This document shows positions 9,855 through 17,916 of a stretch of 64,000 bases of DNA, piece by piece. The notes beneath the pieces were generated by a model that did not search any database, was not told where the DNA came from, and saw only the letters and a program-made list of their open reading frames with translations. Source of the stretch: Protofrankia sp. CiT1 (GTDB lineage: Bacteria > Actinomycetota > Actinomycetes > Frankiales > Frankiaceae); contig NZ_CAKJTL010000192.1 of assembly GCF_917627385.1 (NCBI RefSeq), positions 1-64,000 on the forward strand. Reading direction: 5' to 3'. A program made the translations under genes and the position numbers. The first letter of the stretch is position 1, and each line of letters starts with the position of its first letter.

Positions 9855-9944
9855 GCAGTGTTTCCTTGACCATGCGATAGCTAAAAGTGGCAAGTAGATT
9901 TCCCTGAGCGGAAGATCCACATGATCTGGCGGACGAGGATTGCA

Positions 9945-10169
9945 CACCGTTCGCCACGGTGGGAACTCCACGGGGAGCTGTCGCCAAGTCAAGCCACCCC
10001 GCACCAGATAGAAGATCGCGTCCAGGACACGCCGTCGAGCGTGCTTCGCGGGCCGGCCGCCCTTCCCCGCCCGGTTACCCGGCGCGGGCAGGAGCGGTTC
10101 GAGCACCCTCCACTGCGCATCCGTGATCGTCGAGGACGGGTAGAAACCGTCGTGTGGTGCTACGGCCAT
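9945..10169 (-). pseudogene. Remnant of an IS5-type transposase (N-terminus only)
   Basis: Reading leftward from ATG 10169, about 75 codons match the N-terminal DUF4096-type domain of IS5-family transposases (SSTITDAQWRVLEPLLP, then GGRPAKHARRRVLDAIFYLVRGGLTWRQLP and FPPWRTV). Similarity stops after FPPWRTV; the frame continues into unrelated sequence next to the ycnI-like gene. The DDE catalytic part is missing, so the element is dead. Terminal inverted repeats could not be identified. It marks past insertion between the copper locus and the toxin-antitoxin pair. Confidence 0.75.
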
Positions 10170-10379
10170 CGGCCGGCGGGATTCGGGGTGGGTGGGGCAG
10201 GACACACACGTGCACGCAGACGATACTGGCGCTCGGGCTCCTGGTAGGGCGGTTGGATTCGACACCCCTTTACCAGGAGTCCGCTGCCGTGTGGGGGTGC
10301 CACTGCTCGGGCACTCCCCCGCCGCATCCTGAACACAGTGCGGGGGGATGAGATGACGGGCAGCCTGCGGCATCTGCCA

Positions 10380-10397
10380 GGGTACGTTCACGTACCC
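10380..10397. promoter_or_regulatory. Palindromic operator candidate of the toxin-antitoxin operon
   Basis: GGGTACGT TC ACGTACCC is a perfect 8-bp inverted repeat with a 2-base centre, ending 33 bases before the antitoxin start. Ribbon-helix-helix antitoxins commonly bind such short palindromes over their own promoter, so this is the likely autoregulatory site. The binding itself is an inference. Confidence 0.6.
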
Positions 10398-10430
10398 GTA
10401 TTCTGCTGGGTGGGTGAAAGGAGGCTGTCC

Positions 10431-10688
10431 ATGACGGATGCGAATGTGCGGATTCCGGCGGAGGCGCGGGATCGGTTGGCGGCGGTGGCGGCTGCGGAAG
10501 GGTTGTCGTTGCGGGCGTATCTGGCGCGGTTGGCGAGCACGCTGCTGACGCCTGCGGAGCGGGCTGAGCGTGCGGAGCGGGCGCGGGCGGTGCTGCGGGA
10601 GTGGAGTGGTTACGACCCGACGGAGGAGGAGGCCACGCAGGCCCGGGAGGAGTTGGACCGGCGGCTGGCGCGGGCGTTGGGGCGGTGA
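10431..10688 (+). CDS. Ribbon-helix-helix-like antitoxin
   Basis: The 85-aa protein begins MTDANVRIPAEARDRLAAVAAAEGLSLRAYLARLA, which fits an RHH DNA-binding fold of VapB/CopG type: a short beta strand followed by two helices. A charged C-terminal half rich in Glu and Arg (residues 45-85) would wrap the toxin. GAAAGGAGG lies 7 bases before ATG 10431, which sets the start. The stop codon overlaps the GTG start of the next gene, as is typical of antitoxin-toxin pairs. Confidence 0.8.
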   Translation: MTDANVRIPAEARDRLAAVAAAEGLSLRAYLARLASTLLTPAERAERAERARAVLREWSGYDPTEEEATQAREELDRRLARALGR

Positions 10689-11065
10689 GCGACGCGCTGC
10701 ATGTGGTGCTGGATGACACGGCGATGCTCTCGGCCGGGCACGGCAACCGGCTGGCCTCCGAGCTGATTCACCTTGCCCACACCGAGCCGGGCCATTTTCT
10801 GTACGCGCCGGCGTGTGCGCTGGTGGAGGCGGACCGGGCCCGGCCGGGCACCGCCGAGCACATCGCCGCGCTGCCGGCGGTGACCATCGTGGAGTTGGAC
10901 CTGGCGGCCGCGCTCGCAGTGGCCCGCGATACCGGCTGGGCGCCGGCGCACGTCCGCTATGCGGCCGAGCCCACCCCGGAACGTCCCGCGGGTGCGGTGA
11001 TCGCGACGGTGGCACCGGACCGGTGGGTGGGTCAGCCGGTGCGCCTGTTGGACCTCAGCCCGTGA
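10685..11065 (+). CDS. PIN-like (VapC-type) toxin
   Basis: GTG 10685 overlaps the antitoxin stop by three bases. The 126-aa protein has the N-terminal PIN pattern (hydrophobic strand VVLDDTAML with Asp10/Asp11) and Glu48 in ACALVEADR, matching the first acidic residues of VapC ribonucleases. The later acidic positions are less clear (Glu95 or Asp112 might serve), so RNase activity is probable but not certain. The family cleaves tRNA or rRNA when freed from its antitoxin. A strong hairpin follows the stop codon. Confidence 0.75.
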   Translation: MSDALHVVLDDTAMLSAGHGNRLASELIHLAHTEPGHFLYAPACALVEADRARPGTAEHIAALPAVTIVELDLAAALAVARDTGWAPAHVRYAAEPTPERPAGAVIATVAPDRWVGQPVRLLDLSP

Positions 11066-11066
11066 G

Positions 11067-11098
11067 CTGGTCCGGCGTCCCCAGGGATGCCGGACCAG
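11067..11098 (+). terminator. Hairpin after the toxin gene
   Basis: CTGGTCCGGC at 11067-11076 pairs perfectly with GCCGGACCAG at 11089-11098, and the inner GTCCC/GGGAT bases extend the stem with one wobble. It begins one base after the toxin stop. It is a likely terminator of the toxin-antitoxin operon. It overlaps the start of the mini-ORF at 11087. Confidence 0.6.
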
Positions 11099-11191
11099 CC
11101 TGGCACGCAGGGCGGCATCGGCCTGGTGCTGTCGGTACCGATCATCACAAGTGTCGCCGTGCTGGTCGCCGCCTACCGGCCGCACAGCTGA
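11087..11191 (+). CDS. Candidate 34-aa single-span membrane miniprotein
   Basis: ATG 11087 opens a 34-codon frame encoding a short polar start (MPDQPGTQGG), one clean hydrophobic helix (IGLVLSVPIITSVAVLVAAY) and a basic end (RPHS). Nearly every third position is G or C, matching real genes here. The start lies in the right arm of the hairpin behind the toxin gene, and no strong ribosome site is visible. It could be a genuine small membrane protein or a surviving piece of a larger membrane gene. Confidence 0.4.
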   Translation: MPDQPGTQGGIGLVLSVPIITSVAVLVAAYRPHS

Positions 11192-11636
11192 CGATCCGCT
11201 GGCCGCGTGGCGCGCCGGGCGGCCGGTTGCCGCGGAACACGGCTAAATGCCCCTATGGTGTGTTCGGGTCGGGCGAATTCCCGTGGGACCGGCCGGCCAA
11301 TACGATCATGGTTGGACAGAAGCGGGCAGTGGCGCACGGTGGTCGGGGCCGCAGGACGTCTCCCATCGGATGGTCGGACAATTCGCCCAGGAACGCTACC
11401 AAGAGCGACCAGCGACAGGGGCGCGGATCAAGGAGTGGGGTTGGGGTACGTGCACCGCGAGACGAAGGAGGCATGCGCCATGGTGGCCGGCGACCGACGA
11501 GCCGGGGTACCCGTGCGTCGCTCGGCGATGGACGGGGAGTGATGACGCCAGGGGCATGCCCCAGCCCCGCGACGCCGCGTCCCCCGCGGCCAGGCGCTCT
11601 AAAGATCGTCTGGCCACATTCCAGAGTCCTTGTCCC
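11192..11636. other. Gap without a firm gene
   Basis: No recognisable protein is encoded here. One tiny frame deserves a note: GAAGGAGG at 11464-11471 stands 8 bases before ATG 11480, which opens a 20-codon frame (MVAGDRRAGVPVRRSAMDGE) ending at 11542. This could be a leader peptide or a gene stump. The surrounding open frames are GC-rich shadows. Confidence 0.4.
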
Positions 11637-11993
11637 GTGAGCCCTGTTCTCGCTTCAAGCCGAACCGGGAACTTTGTCCGTTCGCTGCTGGTCATTTTCA
11701 TGATCACTTTATTGTTCCGGGAGATGTACCTGCTGTGGTTCTTCCATACCGCGGCGTGGACGAGCCGCCCGAGAGAGATCCGCTGGTGCGGATCATGGTA
11801 TGAACTCAGTGACGAACAGGACCGCACCCAGGCGGACGCTCGCAAACTCGCTGGCGGCGCCCTCACCCAGATCGGACGTTTGCCGGTCTGGCGGCCGATC
11901 GTTGCCTACAAGCCCGCGCACGACTGCCCGGAGCACATCTTCGGAAAAGTCGGCACAGACCGTTACACGACCTATCTGATCAGCGGGAACTGA
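11637..11993 (+). CDS. Small hypothetical membrane-associated protein
   Basis: From GTG 11637 the frame encodes 118 residues with one hydrophobic segment (FVRSLLVIFMITLLFREMYLLWFF) and a soluble C-terminal half containing Cys residues (IRWCGSWYEL, HDCPEHIFGK). The codon use is less GC-rich than in its neighbours, suggesting acquired or fast-evolving DNA. The upstream part of the longer open frame has no coding character, so the start is set at the GTG before the membrane segment. It converges with and overlaps the next gene by 14 bases. The function is unknown. Confidence 0.5.
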   Translation: MSPVLASSRTGNFVRSLLVIFMITLLFREMYLLWFFHTAAWTSRPREIRWCGSWYELSDEQDRTQADARKLAGGALTQIGRLPVWRPIVAYKPAHDCPEHIFGKVGTDRYTTYLISGN

Positions 11994-12372
11994 CACCAAG
12001 CCACGGGCCGACCCTGGTTGCCGCGCCGCCGAACGCCGTGTCAGCCCCGGTGGACCCAGCCGTGTCCACGGTCCGGTTCGGCTGGAGCACATGCACACGA
12101 GCGTGGATGGAGTTGCGCTGCTGCAACGCCGCACGAACGGCACGGTGGAGGCCGTCCTCCAGATAGAGCGCGTCGTCCCACTCCACAACATGCGGGAACA
12201 GGTCCCCGTAGAAGGTCGAATCCTCGTCGAGGAGGACGTCAAGCGCGAGCACCCGCTTGGTTGTGATCAGTTGGTCCAACCTGACCTGGCGCGGGGGGAT
12301 CGCGGCCCATTCCCGCTGGCTCAGGCCATGGTCAGGATACGGGCGTCCGTCACCCACATATCTGAAGATCAA
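11980..12372 (-). CDS. Small actinobacterial protein of the type annotated as a VapB-family antitoxin
   Basis: The 130-aa protein (MIFRYVGDGRPYPDHGLSQREWAAIPPRQVRLDQLITTKRVL, then DEDSTFYGDLFPHVV and LYLEDGLHRAVRAALQQRNSIHARV) belongs to a widely conserved actinobacterial family that databases often label as a type II toxin-antitoxin VapB-like protein. No partner toxin sits beside it, so that label may not reflect its job. The C-terminal 35 residues are variable and may be disordered. It is preceded by AT-rich DNA likely to hold its promoter. Confidence 0.7.
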   Translation of the reverse strand: MIFRYVGDGRPYPDHGLSQREWAAIPPRQVRLDQLITTKRVLALDVLLDEDSTFYGDLFPHVVEWDDALYLEDGLHRAVRAALQQRNSIHARVHVLQPNRTVDTAGSTGADTAFGGAATRVGPWLGVSSR

Positions 12373-12784
12373 CTAACACCTCCTGGATGAGGGAGCACCT
12401 TCGCGGAACACCTGACAGCCTAGAATCCTCCGCCAGCCCAGCGGATCGCTACCACACTCCACGCCGGTTGCTCATGTGTTGTTTCGGATCTACAAAGACA
12501 CTAAAAATAGACATTTTCAACAAGAAACACAATCAAACAATACTCGTCAGACGACTCGAACAACGTCGATCAAGAAACTTCCGTGGCGTGGATTGGCGGG
12601 ACGGAACCCAGGCAAGCAGGCCTAGCTGCCCATACATAAAATCATCGAGTTTGTCAATATGACATTTTTGAAACCGCCACCTGTGAGCATCACGCACACA
12701 TCCACCGAATCGGGAACTCCGGAGCAGCCTCCATCCGCATAATCGGGACCGCGCACCGTCGTCACACTCATGCGGGAGGTCCAG
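12373..12784. other. AT-rich intergenic region
   Basis: About 400 bases separate the divergent neighbours. The part from about 12475 to 12560 is markedly AT-rich for this genome (runs such as CACTAAAAATAGACATTTTC). No coding frame with support was found. It probably contains promoters for both flanking genes and may be a binding region for an AT-seeking nucleoid protein such as Lsr2. Confidence 0.5.
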
Positions 12785-13375
12785 ATGTTCCGCAGGATGA
12801 GAACCCGCCTGATTCTGCGCACAGCCACGCTTGGCGCGATCGTGCTGGTCAGCGCCGGCTGCTCCGGCGGCTCGAACAAGGCTTCGCCACCGGCCCACGC
12901 ATCGGCCACCACGGTGACCACGCCGCGGGCCGGTACGACCGGGGCCGGCCAGGGCGCCGCGGATGGCGCTGTCGCCTCCCGAACGGCCAGCTTCCGCGCT
13001 CCGGGTGGAGGTTCCGGAACCGTCGAGGTCGGTTTCATCAGCCTGAAGGTGGACGGGCGGCTGGCGACGCTGACCGTTGTGTGGACACCGAGGTATAGTG
13101 ATCTCCCACGCGACAAGGAGATCTCGGTTTTCGACATGTTCGCCGCGCATAGCCCGGCCATCGCTCTTGTCGACAGCACCAATCTGAAGCGTTACGTGGT
13201 CGTCCAGGACAGCCGCAACACTGAACTCGGCGCGAGCGGCCCGCGGACGAAGACTGTCAACAACACCCCGGTCAGCGCCTCGTACACGTTCGCGGCGCCG
13301 CCTGAGGACGTGCGGACCGTCGACGTCTATGCCGACGATCGGCTGTTGTTCGACGATGCTCCGGTCAGCCGATAG
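12785..13375 (+). CDS. Secreted lipoprotein of unknown function
   Basis: ATG 12785 follows GGGAGG. The 196-aa product starts with a basic region and a hydrophobic signal ending in a lipobox (LVSAGC), so Cys26 should be lipidated. A Thr/Ala/Gly linker leads to a domain of about 120 residues with repeated beta-strand patterns (GTVEVGFISLKVDGRLATLTVVWTPRY). It overlaps the OmpA-like gene that follows, so the two probably form an operon and may act together at the cell envelope. The globular domain is not recognised. Confidence 0.75.
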   Translation: MFRRMRTRLILRTATLGAIVLVSAGCSGGSNKASPPAHASATTVTTPRAGTTGAGQGAADGAVASRTASFRAPGGGSGTVEVGFISLKVDGRLATLTVVWTPRYSDLPRDKEISVFDMFAAHSPAIALVDSTNLKRYVVVQDSRNTELGASGPRTKTVNNTPVSASYTFAAPPEDVRTVDVYADDRLLFDDAPVSR

Positions 13376-14021
13376 CCCGGGTGGCCGAAGCGGCGGCGCA
13401 CGACGTCGGCGCCCGGCCACCGCGATCTCCATCGTCACGGTTGCCGTCGTCACGGTTGTCGCCTTGGTCGCCGGCGCCGTTCTCTGGGCCGACGAACCGA
13501 ACGCCTGGGCCGCGTCGGAGCCGCCCGCACCCTCGGCCACAGTCAGCGATCAGGCCATCGCCGCCTCGATCCAGCGAATCGAGGTGGCGGACGCGGTCCG
13601 TCCCATCGAGGTCGACACAGCTGTTGTCCCGCTGCGCACCGAGCGGCGGGACGCCTCCGGTGTGGCCGTGACCATCAGCTCGGATGTGTTGTTCGCCTTC
13701 GACTCCGCCGATCTGACCGAGACGGCCCGCGAGCACCTCACGGACATAGCGGCGGGGATCGGCGGCGCCAGGGGGACCGTCGCGGTCAACGGCTACACCG
13801 ACAGCACCGGCACACCCGCATACAACGTGATCCTCTCCCAACGACGGGCGAACGCCGTCGCGGACCTGCTGCGCCCAAGAGCCCCACACGACGTGCTGGT
13901 CTCCGCGACCGGCCAGGGTTCCGCCAGCCCCGTCGCCGCGAACACCAATCCGGACGGTTCGGACAACAGCGCCGGCCGCGCCCAGAACCGCCGCGTCACC
14001 ATCACCTACCGCACCTCATGA
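13356..14021 (+). CDS. OmpA-family peptidoglycan-binding membrane protein
   Basis: From ATG 13356 (overlapping the lipoprotein gene by 20 bases) the 221-aa protein has one membrane segment (AISIVTVAVVTVVALVAGAVLW) and a C-terminal OmpA domain. The OmpA signature is visible: FAFDSADLTETAREHL, then VNGYTDSTGTPAYNVILSQRRANAVADLL and NRRVTITYR. Such domains bind the diaminopimelate of peptidoglycan. An earlier start at 13329 is possible. The pairing with a lipoprotein suggests an envelope-anchored complex. Confidence 0.85.
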   Translation: MLRSADSPGGRSGGARRRRPATAISIVTVAVVTVVALVAGAVLWADEPNAWAASEPPAPSATVSDQAIAASIQRIEVADAVRPIEVDTAVVPLRTERRDASGVAVTISSDVLFAFDSADLTETAREHLTDIAAGIGGARGTVAVNGYTDSTGTPAYNVILSQRRANAVADLLRPRAPHDVLVSATGQGSASPVAANTNPDGSDNSAGRAQNRRVTITYRTS

Positions 14022-14185
14022 CCGGTGTTGGACCACAACCTGATGCTGGGCCATGACCGACCGATGCCGGCCATCCTCCTCCGCGGAGCACACCATCTGG
14101 GTGTCATCTACACGTCCGACACCCACAGTCACGATCCGCCCGGTTACTATCAGCGCCACGGTTCGCACTCACCGAGGCAGGTCCC

Positions 14186-16777
14186 GTGGCACACTACGAC
14201 GTCTTCCTCAGCTGCGCGCCGCAGGACGCCGGCTGGGGAACGAAGATCAGGGATGCGCTCCGGGCAAAGGGATACCAGGTTGTTCCCGCCGACGGACCAT
14301 ATCCACCGATCGTACCGTCGGAAGGACCTCCCCCGGCGCCGGAATCGGCCGACGTCCTGATCGTCGTGGTCTCACCCTCCTATTTCCGATCGAGTAGCAT
14401 CCCCCGATTACTGCGGACGTTCCTCGAATCACGTAGACCCGTACTACCCGTCATCGTCAGAGAAACCGGACTGCCATCCGAGCTGCGAAATATACCGGCC
14501 CTGGATCTGACCGCCGTCTACCCCGAAGAAATCGATGACGCCGTCGCGGCGGTCGTACGGACCTACACAAGAACACGACAACATGCTCTCATGGAACGAC
14601 TGCCGGATGTCCTGAGGGCGAACGAGGACGCATCAGCGGCGAGTGCTGCCCACGGACGCAAGATTTTCGTCATCCACGCTCACGACTCGGACGACGCCAG
14701 GGAAATCTGGAGCGCCTTCGTGCTTCGCCGCGAAACGCGGCTGGAACCGATTCTATGGCAGATCGACGCGCTGCTCGATAATCCCGTTGGGCATGGGCAG
14801 ACCAGCAGCGAAAACGGTATCGACAATCAGGTACTGCCAGCCGAGAACGGCGACGTGGTCCTGTTGCTGATAAGCCGTGGGCTGCTTCGTTCCCAGTTCC
14901 TGGAATCCGTCGCGGTCGAGAAGCTGCTGGCCGAACAAAGCGCCGGCCGTCTGATCGTGATACCGGTGATCACCCATCCGATTGCCTGGCAGCGGACCGA
15001 GCTTCGGGATCTCACTCCGCTGCCGAGCGGTGGCGTGCCCATCAGCGAATGGGAGAGCCGGGGCGCGGCGATCGCGAGTGTCGTCGAGGGCGTCTGGCTC
15101 GCCATCGACGAGGCCACCCGGAACACCTGGGAAGCCAGGTCCGGACCTCCGGGCGGCGCTTACCCAGCTGGTCGATATACAACGCCCCCGGCACCACTAA
15201 TCCTAGGAGACAGCACACCCTACGGCACCGATCCGGCGGCGTCCACAGAGGTCTTCGGCTTCCACGACGTCTCCGACTTCCACGACGTCTTCGACCTGAA
15301 CGACGTCTTCAAGCGCAGCGGTGTGCCGTCACTGACCTTTGTCGAGCCGCCGGAGTTCTTCCGGCTCATCATGGCGTTGCGCACCACCGGCCGGGGGATC
15401 GTCGTCGAAGGGCCGTCCGGTATCGGCAAGACGACGCTGCTCAAGAAGGCGCTGGAACGGGCTGGGCCCTCGCTGGGACAGGTCCAGGTGCTCAGTGCCC
15501 GCAAACCAGCCGACCGCCCGGCGATCGAACAGCTCCCGGAGCACCATGTCGGCACGGTTGCCGTCGACGACTTCCACCGGCTGCCCGCGGAGCTGCGGGA
15601 GAGGCTGCTCGACCACCTCAAAGTGCTCGCCGACGAAGAATCGGCGGCCAAGCTCCTCGTCGTGGGGATACCGGGTACCGGCGCGAGCCTGGTCGACCTG
15701 GGTTTCGACGTGGCCACCCGCATCGACGTCTTCCGGCTGTCCGCGGCCGGTCTGCGCACGGACGGCAACGCCCTCGTCCTCGACGTCATCGGCAAAGGCG
15801 AACAAGCGCTCAATCTGGTCTTCAAGGACCGTGCGCAGATCGTGCGGGCGGCGGCGGGGAGCCTGCTGACCGCGCAGATGCTGTGCTGGGAGCTGGCCGT
15901 TCTCCACGGTGTCGAGCGGACTCAGCCGTTCTCCGTGGAGATAGCCGGCGACGTCACCCGTGCGGAGACAAGGGTGATGCGTGATCTGGCCGCCAAGTAC
16001 GACCCGGAGCTGGCCGGCTTCGCCGCGCTCGACGGACCCGCCGAAGCCACCTGCATCCATCTGCTTACCCAGCTGGGCCGCCATGATGACGGGGTCCTGC
16101 GCCTTGACGACCTTCGCGAGGACGTACGGGTGGACAACCCTGGCTTCGCGGCCGGGATCGACGCCTTCATCCGCAGCCACCCGACCGGGCTGACCGGCCC
16201 CTCCGCCGCTATCGAGAAACATCTGCATTACGATCCACGGGCACGGATGATTATCGGCGAGGACCCTCAGCTACTTTTCTACCTACGGCGCCGCAGCGCC
16301 GAACAGCTCGCCGAGGTGGCTGGCAAGCGCCTGCCCCGGCCTCGCGACCAGGTTTTCGTCAGCTACAGCCACCGGGACGGGGCCTGGCTCGAGCGACTGG
16401 ACACCCACCTGCGTCCACTCATCCGCGACGGAATGCTCGACCTGTGGGATGATCGGCGTATTCAGGCCGGAGACCGCTGGCTGACCGAGATCACTCAGGC
16501 CCTGGAACGGGCAAAAATTGCGATCCTTCTGGTCAGTGCCAATTTTCTCGCATCCGACTTCATCAATCACAAAGAAGTGCCGAAGCTGTTAGCGGCGGCG
16601 AACACCGGTGGCTGTCGGATCATACCAGTAATCATTGGGGCGTGCTTATTCAGCGAGGACAAGCGGCTGAATATGTTCCAGGCGGCCAACCCTCCGGACA
16701 AGCCGTTGGACGCGCTGCCCAAGCATGCCGCTGACCGTTATCTGGTGGAGGTGGCGCGCCACTTTCTTCACCCATAG
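14186..16777 (+). CDS. Triple-TIR protein with central P-loop NTPase; candidate immune effector
   Basis: The 863-aa protein has four recognisable parts. Residues 1-130 are TIR-like (HYDVFLSCAPQDAGWGTKI, VLIVVVSPSYF). Residues 158-310 form a second TIR/SEFIR-like unit (KIFVIHAHDSDDAREIW, VVLLLISRGLLRSQFLESVAVEKLL). Residues 375-715 hold a STAND-like NTPase with Walker A GPSGIGKTT (409-417) and Walker B VAVDDFH. Residues 721-863 are a third, canonical TIR (QVFVSYSHRDGAWLERL, LLVSANFLASDFINHKEVPKLL), with Glu797 where NAD-cleaving TIRs carry their catalytic Glu. The first TIR lacks an acidic residue at that place. GTG 14186 follows GAGGCAGG. TIR-NTPase proteins are known antiphage effectors; this role is inferred. 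No partner gene is obvious. Confidence 0.85.
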   Translation: MAHYDVFLSCAPQDAGWGTKIRDALRAKGYQVVPADGPYPPIVPSEGPPPAPESADVLIVVVSPSYFRSSSIPRLLRTFLESRRPVLPVIVRETGLPSELRNIPALDLTAVYPEEIDDAVAAVVRTYTRTRQHALMERLPDVLRANEDASAASAAHGRKIFVIHAHDSDDAREIWSAFVLRRETRLEPILWQIDALLDNPVGHGQTSSENGIDNQVLPAENGDVVLLLISRGLLRSQFLESVAVEKLLAEQSAGRLIVIPVITHPIAWQRTELRDLTPLPSGGVPISEWESRGAAIASVVEGVWLAIDEATRNTWEARSGPPGGAYPAGRYTTPPAPLILGDSTPYGTDPAASTEVFGFHDVSDFHDVFDLNDVFKRSGVPSLTFVEPPEFFRLIMALRTTGRGIVVEGPSGIGKTTLLKKALERAGPSLGQVQVLSARKPADRPAIEQLPEHHVGTVAVDDFHRLPAELRERLLDHLKVLADEESAAKLLVVGIPGTGASLVDLGFDVATRIDVFRLSAAGLRTDGNALVLDVIGKGEQALNLVFKDRAQIVRAAAGSLLTAQMLCWELAVLHGVERTQPFSVEIAGDVTRAETRVMRDLAAKYDPELAGFAALDGPAEATCIHLLTQLGRHDDGVLRLDDLREDVRVDNPGFAAGIDAFIRSHPTGLTGPSAAIEKHLHYDPRARMIIGEDPQLLFYLRRRSAEQLAEVAGKRLPRPRDQVFVSYSHRDGAWLERLDTHLRPLIRDGMLDLWDDRRIQAGDRWLTEITQALERAKIAILLVSANFLASDFINHKEVPKLLAAANTGGCRIIPVIIGACLFSEDKRLNMFQAANPPDKPLDALPKHAADRYLVEVARHFLHP

Positions 16778-16879
16778 GTCGCGTCACCCGCCGGCCGAGC
16801 CAACCCGAACGGGTGATAGCGCCAGCACGGTCACAGCTCGTCATGCCTTGCACGCGCAACAGCCGTACCGTCTCGAAGC

Positions 16880-17749
16880 ATGGCCGAGGTAATGCGGGGG
16901 CTGTCGGGCGACACCTACAACGTACCGAAGATAGTGAACATAACGGATGCATCGGACCAGCCCGGCGCGTCGATAGCAGGTGCCGCGGGCCCGGCCGTGC
17001 TCTTCGAGCGGGTCACGATCGCCGCCGGCCGGACACCGGTACTCACGAACGTCCACGGAACCGTCGAAACAGGCCATGCCGTCGCTATTATAGGCCCACG
17101 GCACGGTGGAAAATCAGTACTGCTCAAATCGATACTCGGGCTGGCACCGGTGATCAAAGGATCGGTCACCGTGCTCGGTCAGCCGCCGGGGCAGGCCCGC
17201 CGCCAGGTCGCGTATATCCCACCGGCCGACAGTTTTGACAGCAAAACTCGAGTCACCGTCATCCAGGTCGTACTCATGGGGCGCTACCGATGGATCGGAT
17301 GGGTACGGCGCCCCACCCTCGCCGACCGGACGGTTGCCGCCCGCGCGCTGGCGAGAGTCGGGCTCGCCGACCGTTCCCGTGACCGTTTCGAGACGCTGTC
17401 CGGCACCCAGCGTCAACGGGTGATGCTCGCGCGCGCCATAGCCCAGCAGCCACGCATCCTCCTGCTCGACGAGCCGCTCACCGAGGTCGACGTGCCCAGC
17501 CAGGCAGCGCTGTTGGCCACCCTCGCAACGATGCGATCAGCCGGCGCCAGCGTCGTGATCTCAACCGACGATCTCGCCCTCGCGCATCTGGCCTGCGACG
17601 ACGTGTTCCTGTTCAACCACCGTCAGATCGCTTTCGGGCCGACCGCGGCCGTCCTGACCCAGCATGCGCTCGATACCGCGTTCGGTGACAGCACCGACAG
17701 CACACTGGAATCATTGCGCGACGCAACAATCATGACCCAATACAGATAG
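16880..17749 (+). CDS. Orphan metal-type ABC transporter ATPase with altered catalytic residues
   Basis: The 289-aa protein resembles ATPases of the zinc/manganese uptake family (VVLMGRYRWIGWVRRPTLADR is typical). Walker A is GPRHGGKS (72-79), the signature is LSGTQ (173-177) and Walker B ends LLLDEP (Asp197, Glu198). The Q-loop Gln, expected in YVPQ, is Pro115 (YIPPAD), and the switch His, usually SHD, is Asp230 (STDD). No permease or binding protein is nearby. It may be a decayed or non-transport ATPase. ATG 16880 is the longest supported start, and about 35 variable residues precede the ABC domain. Confidence 0.8.
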   Translation: MAEVMRGLSGDTYNVPKIVNITDASDQPGASIAGAAGPAVLFERVTIAAGRTPVLTNVHGTVETGHAVAIIGPRHGGKSVLLKSILGLAPVIKGSVTVLGQPPGQARRQVAYIPPADSFDSKTRVTVIQVVLMGRYRWIGWVRRPTLADRTVAARALARVGLADRSRDRFETLSGTQRQRVMLARAIAQQPRILLLDEPLTEVDVPSQAALLATLATMRSAGASVVISTDDLALAHLACDDVFLFNHRQIAFGPTAAVLTQHALDTAFGDSTDSTLESLRDATIMTQYR

Positions 17750-17916
17750 CCCCTTCGCGGAGCCCTGAACAGCGAAAAACACCCTAACGTCATAGTTATG
17801 TTACCAACAGCAACAAGCACGCCGGAATTCGGTCGGGTTTCGGGGAGTCCGGCCGAATTCCGGCTGGGATGACGGGCATCATGGACGGCGCAGCCGGCGT
17901 GGGGAGTTGATCTGTT

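Noticed and set aside
9648-11015. 455-codon minus-strand frame spanning three loci
   Set aside because: It is antisense to the ycnI-like gene and the toxin-antitoxin genes; only the section 9945-10169 shows real (transposase) similarity.
12387-12662. 91-codon plus-strand frame in AT-rich DNA
   Set aside because: No ribosome site, no fold-like pattern, and it covers the probable promoter region of the divergent small gene.
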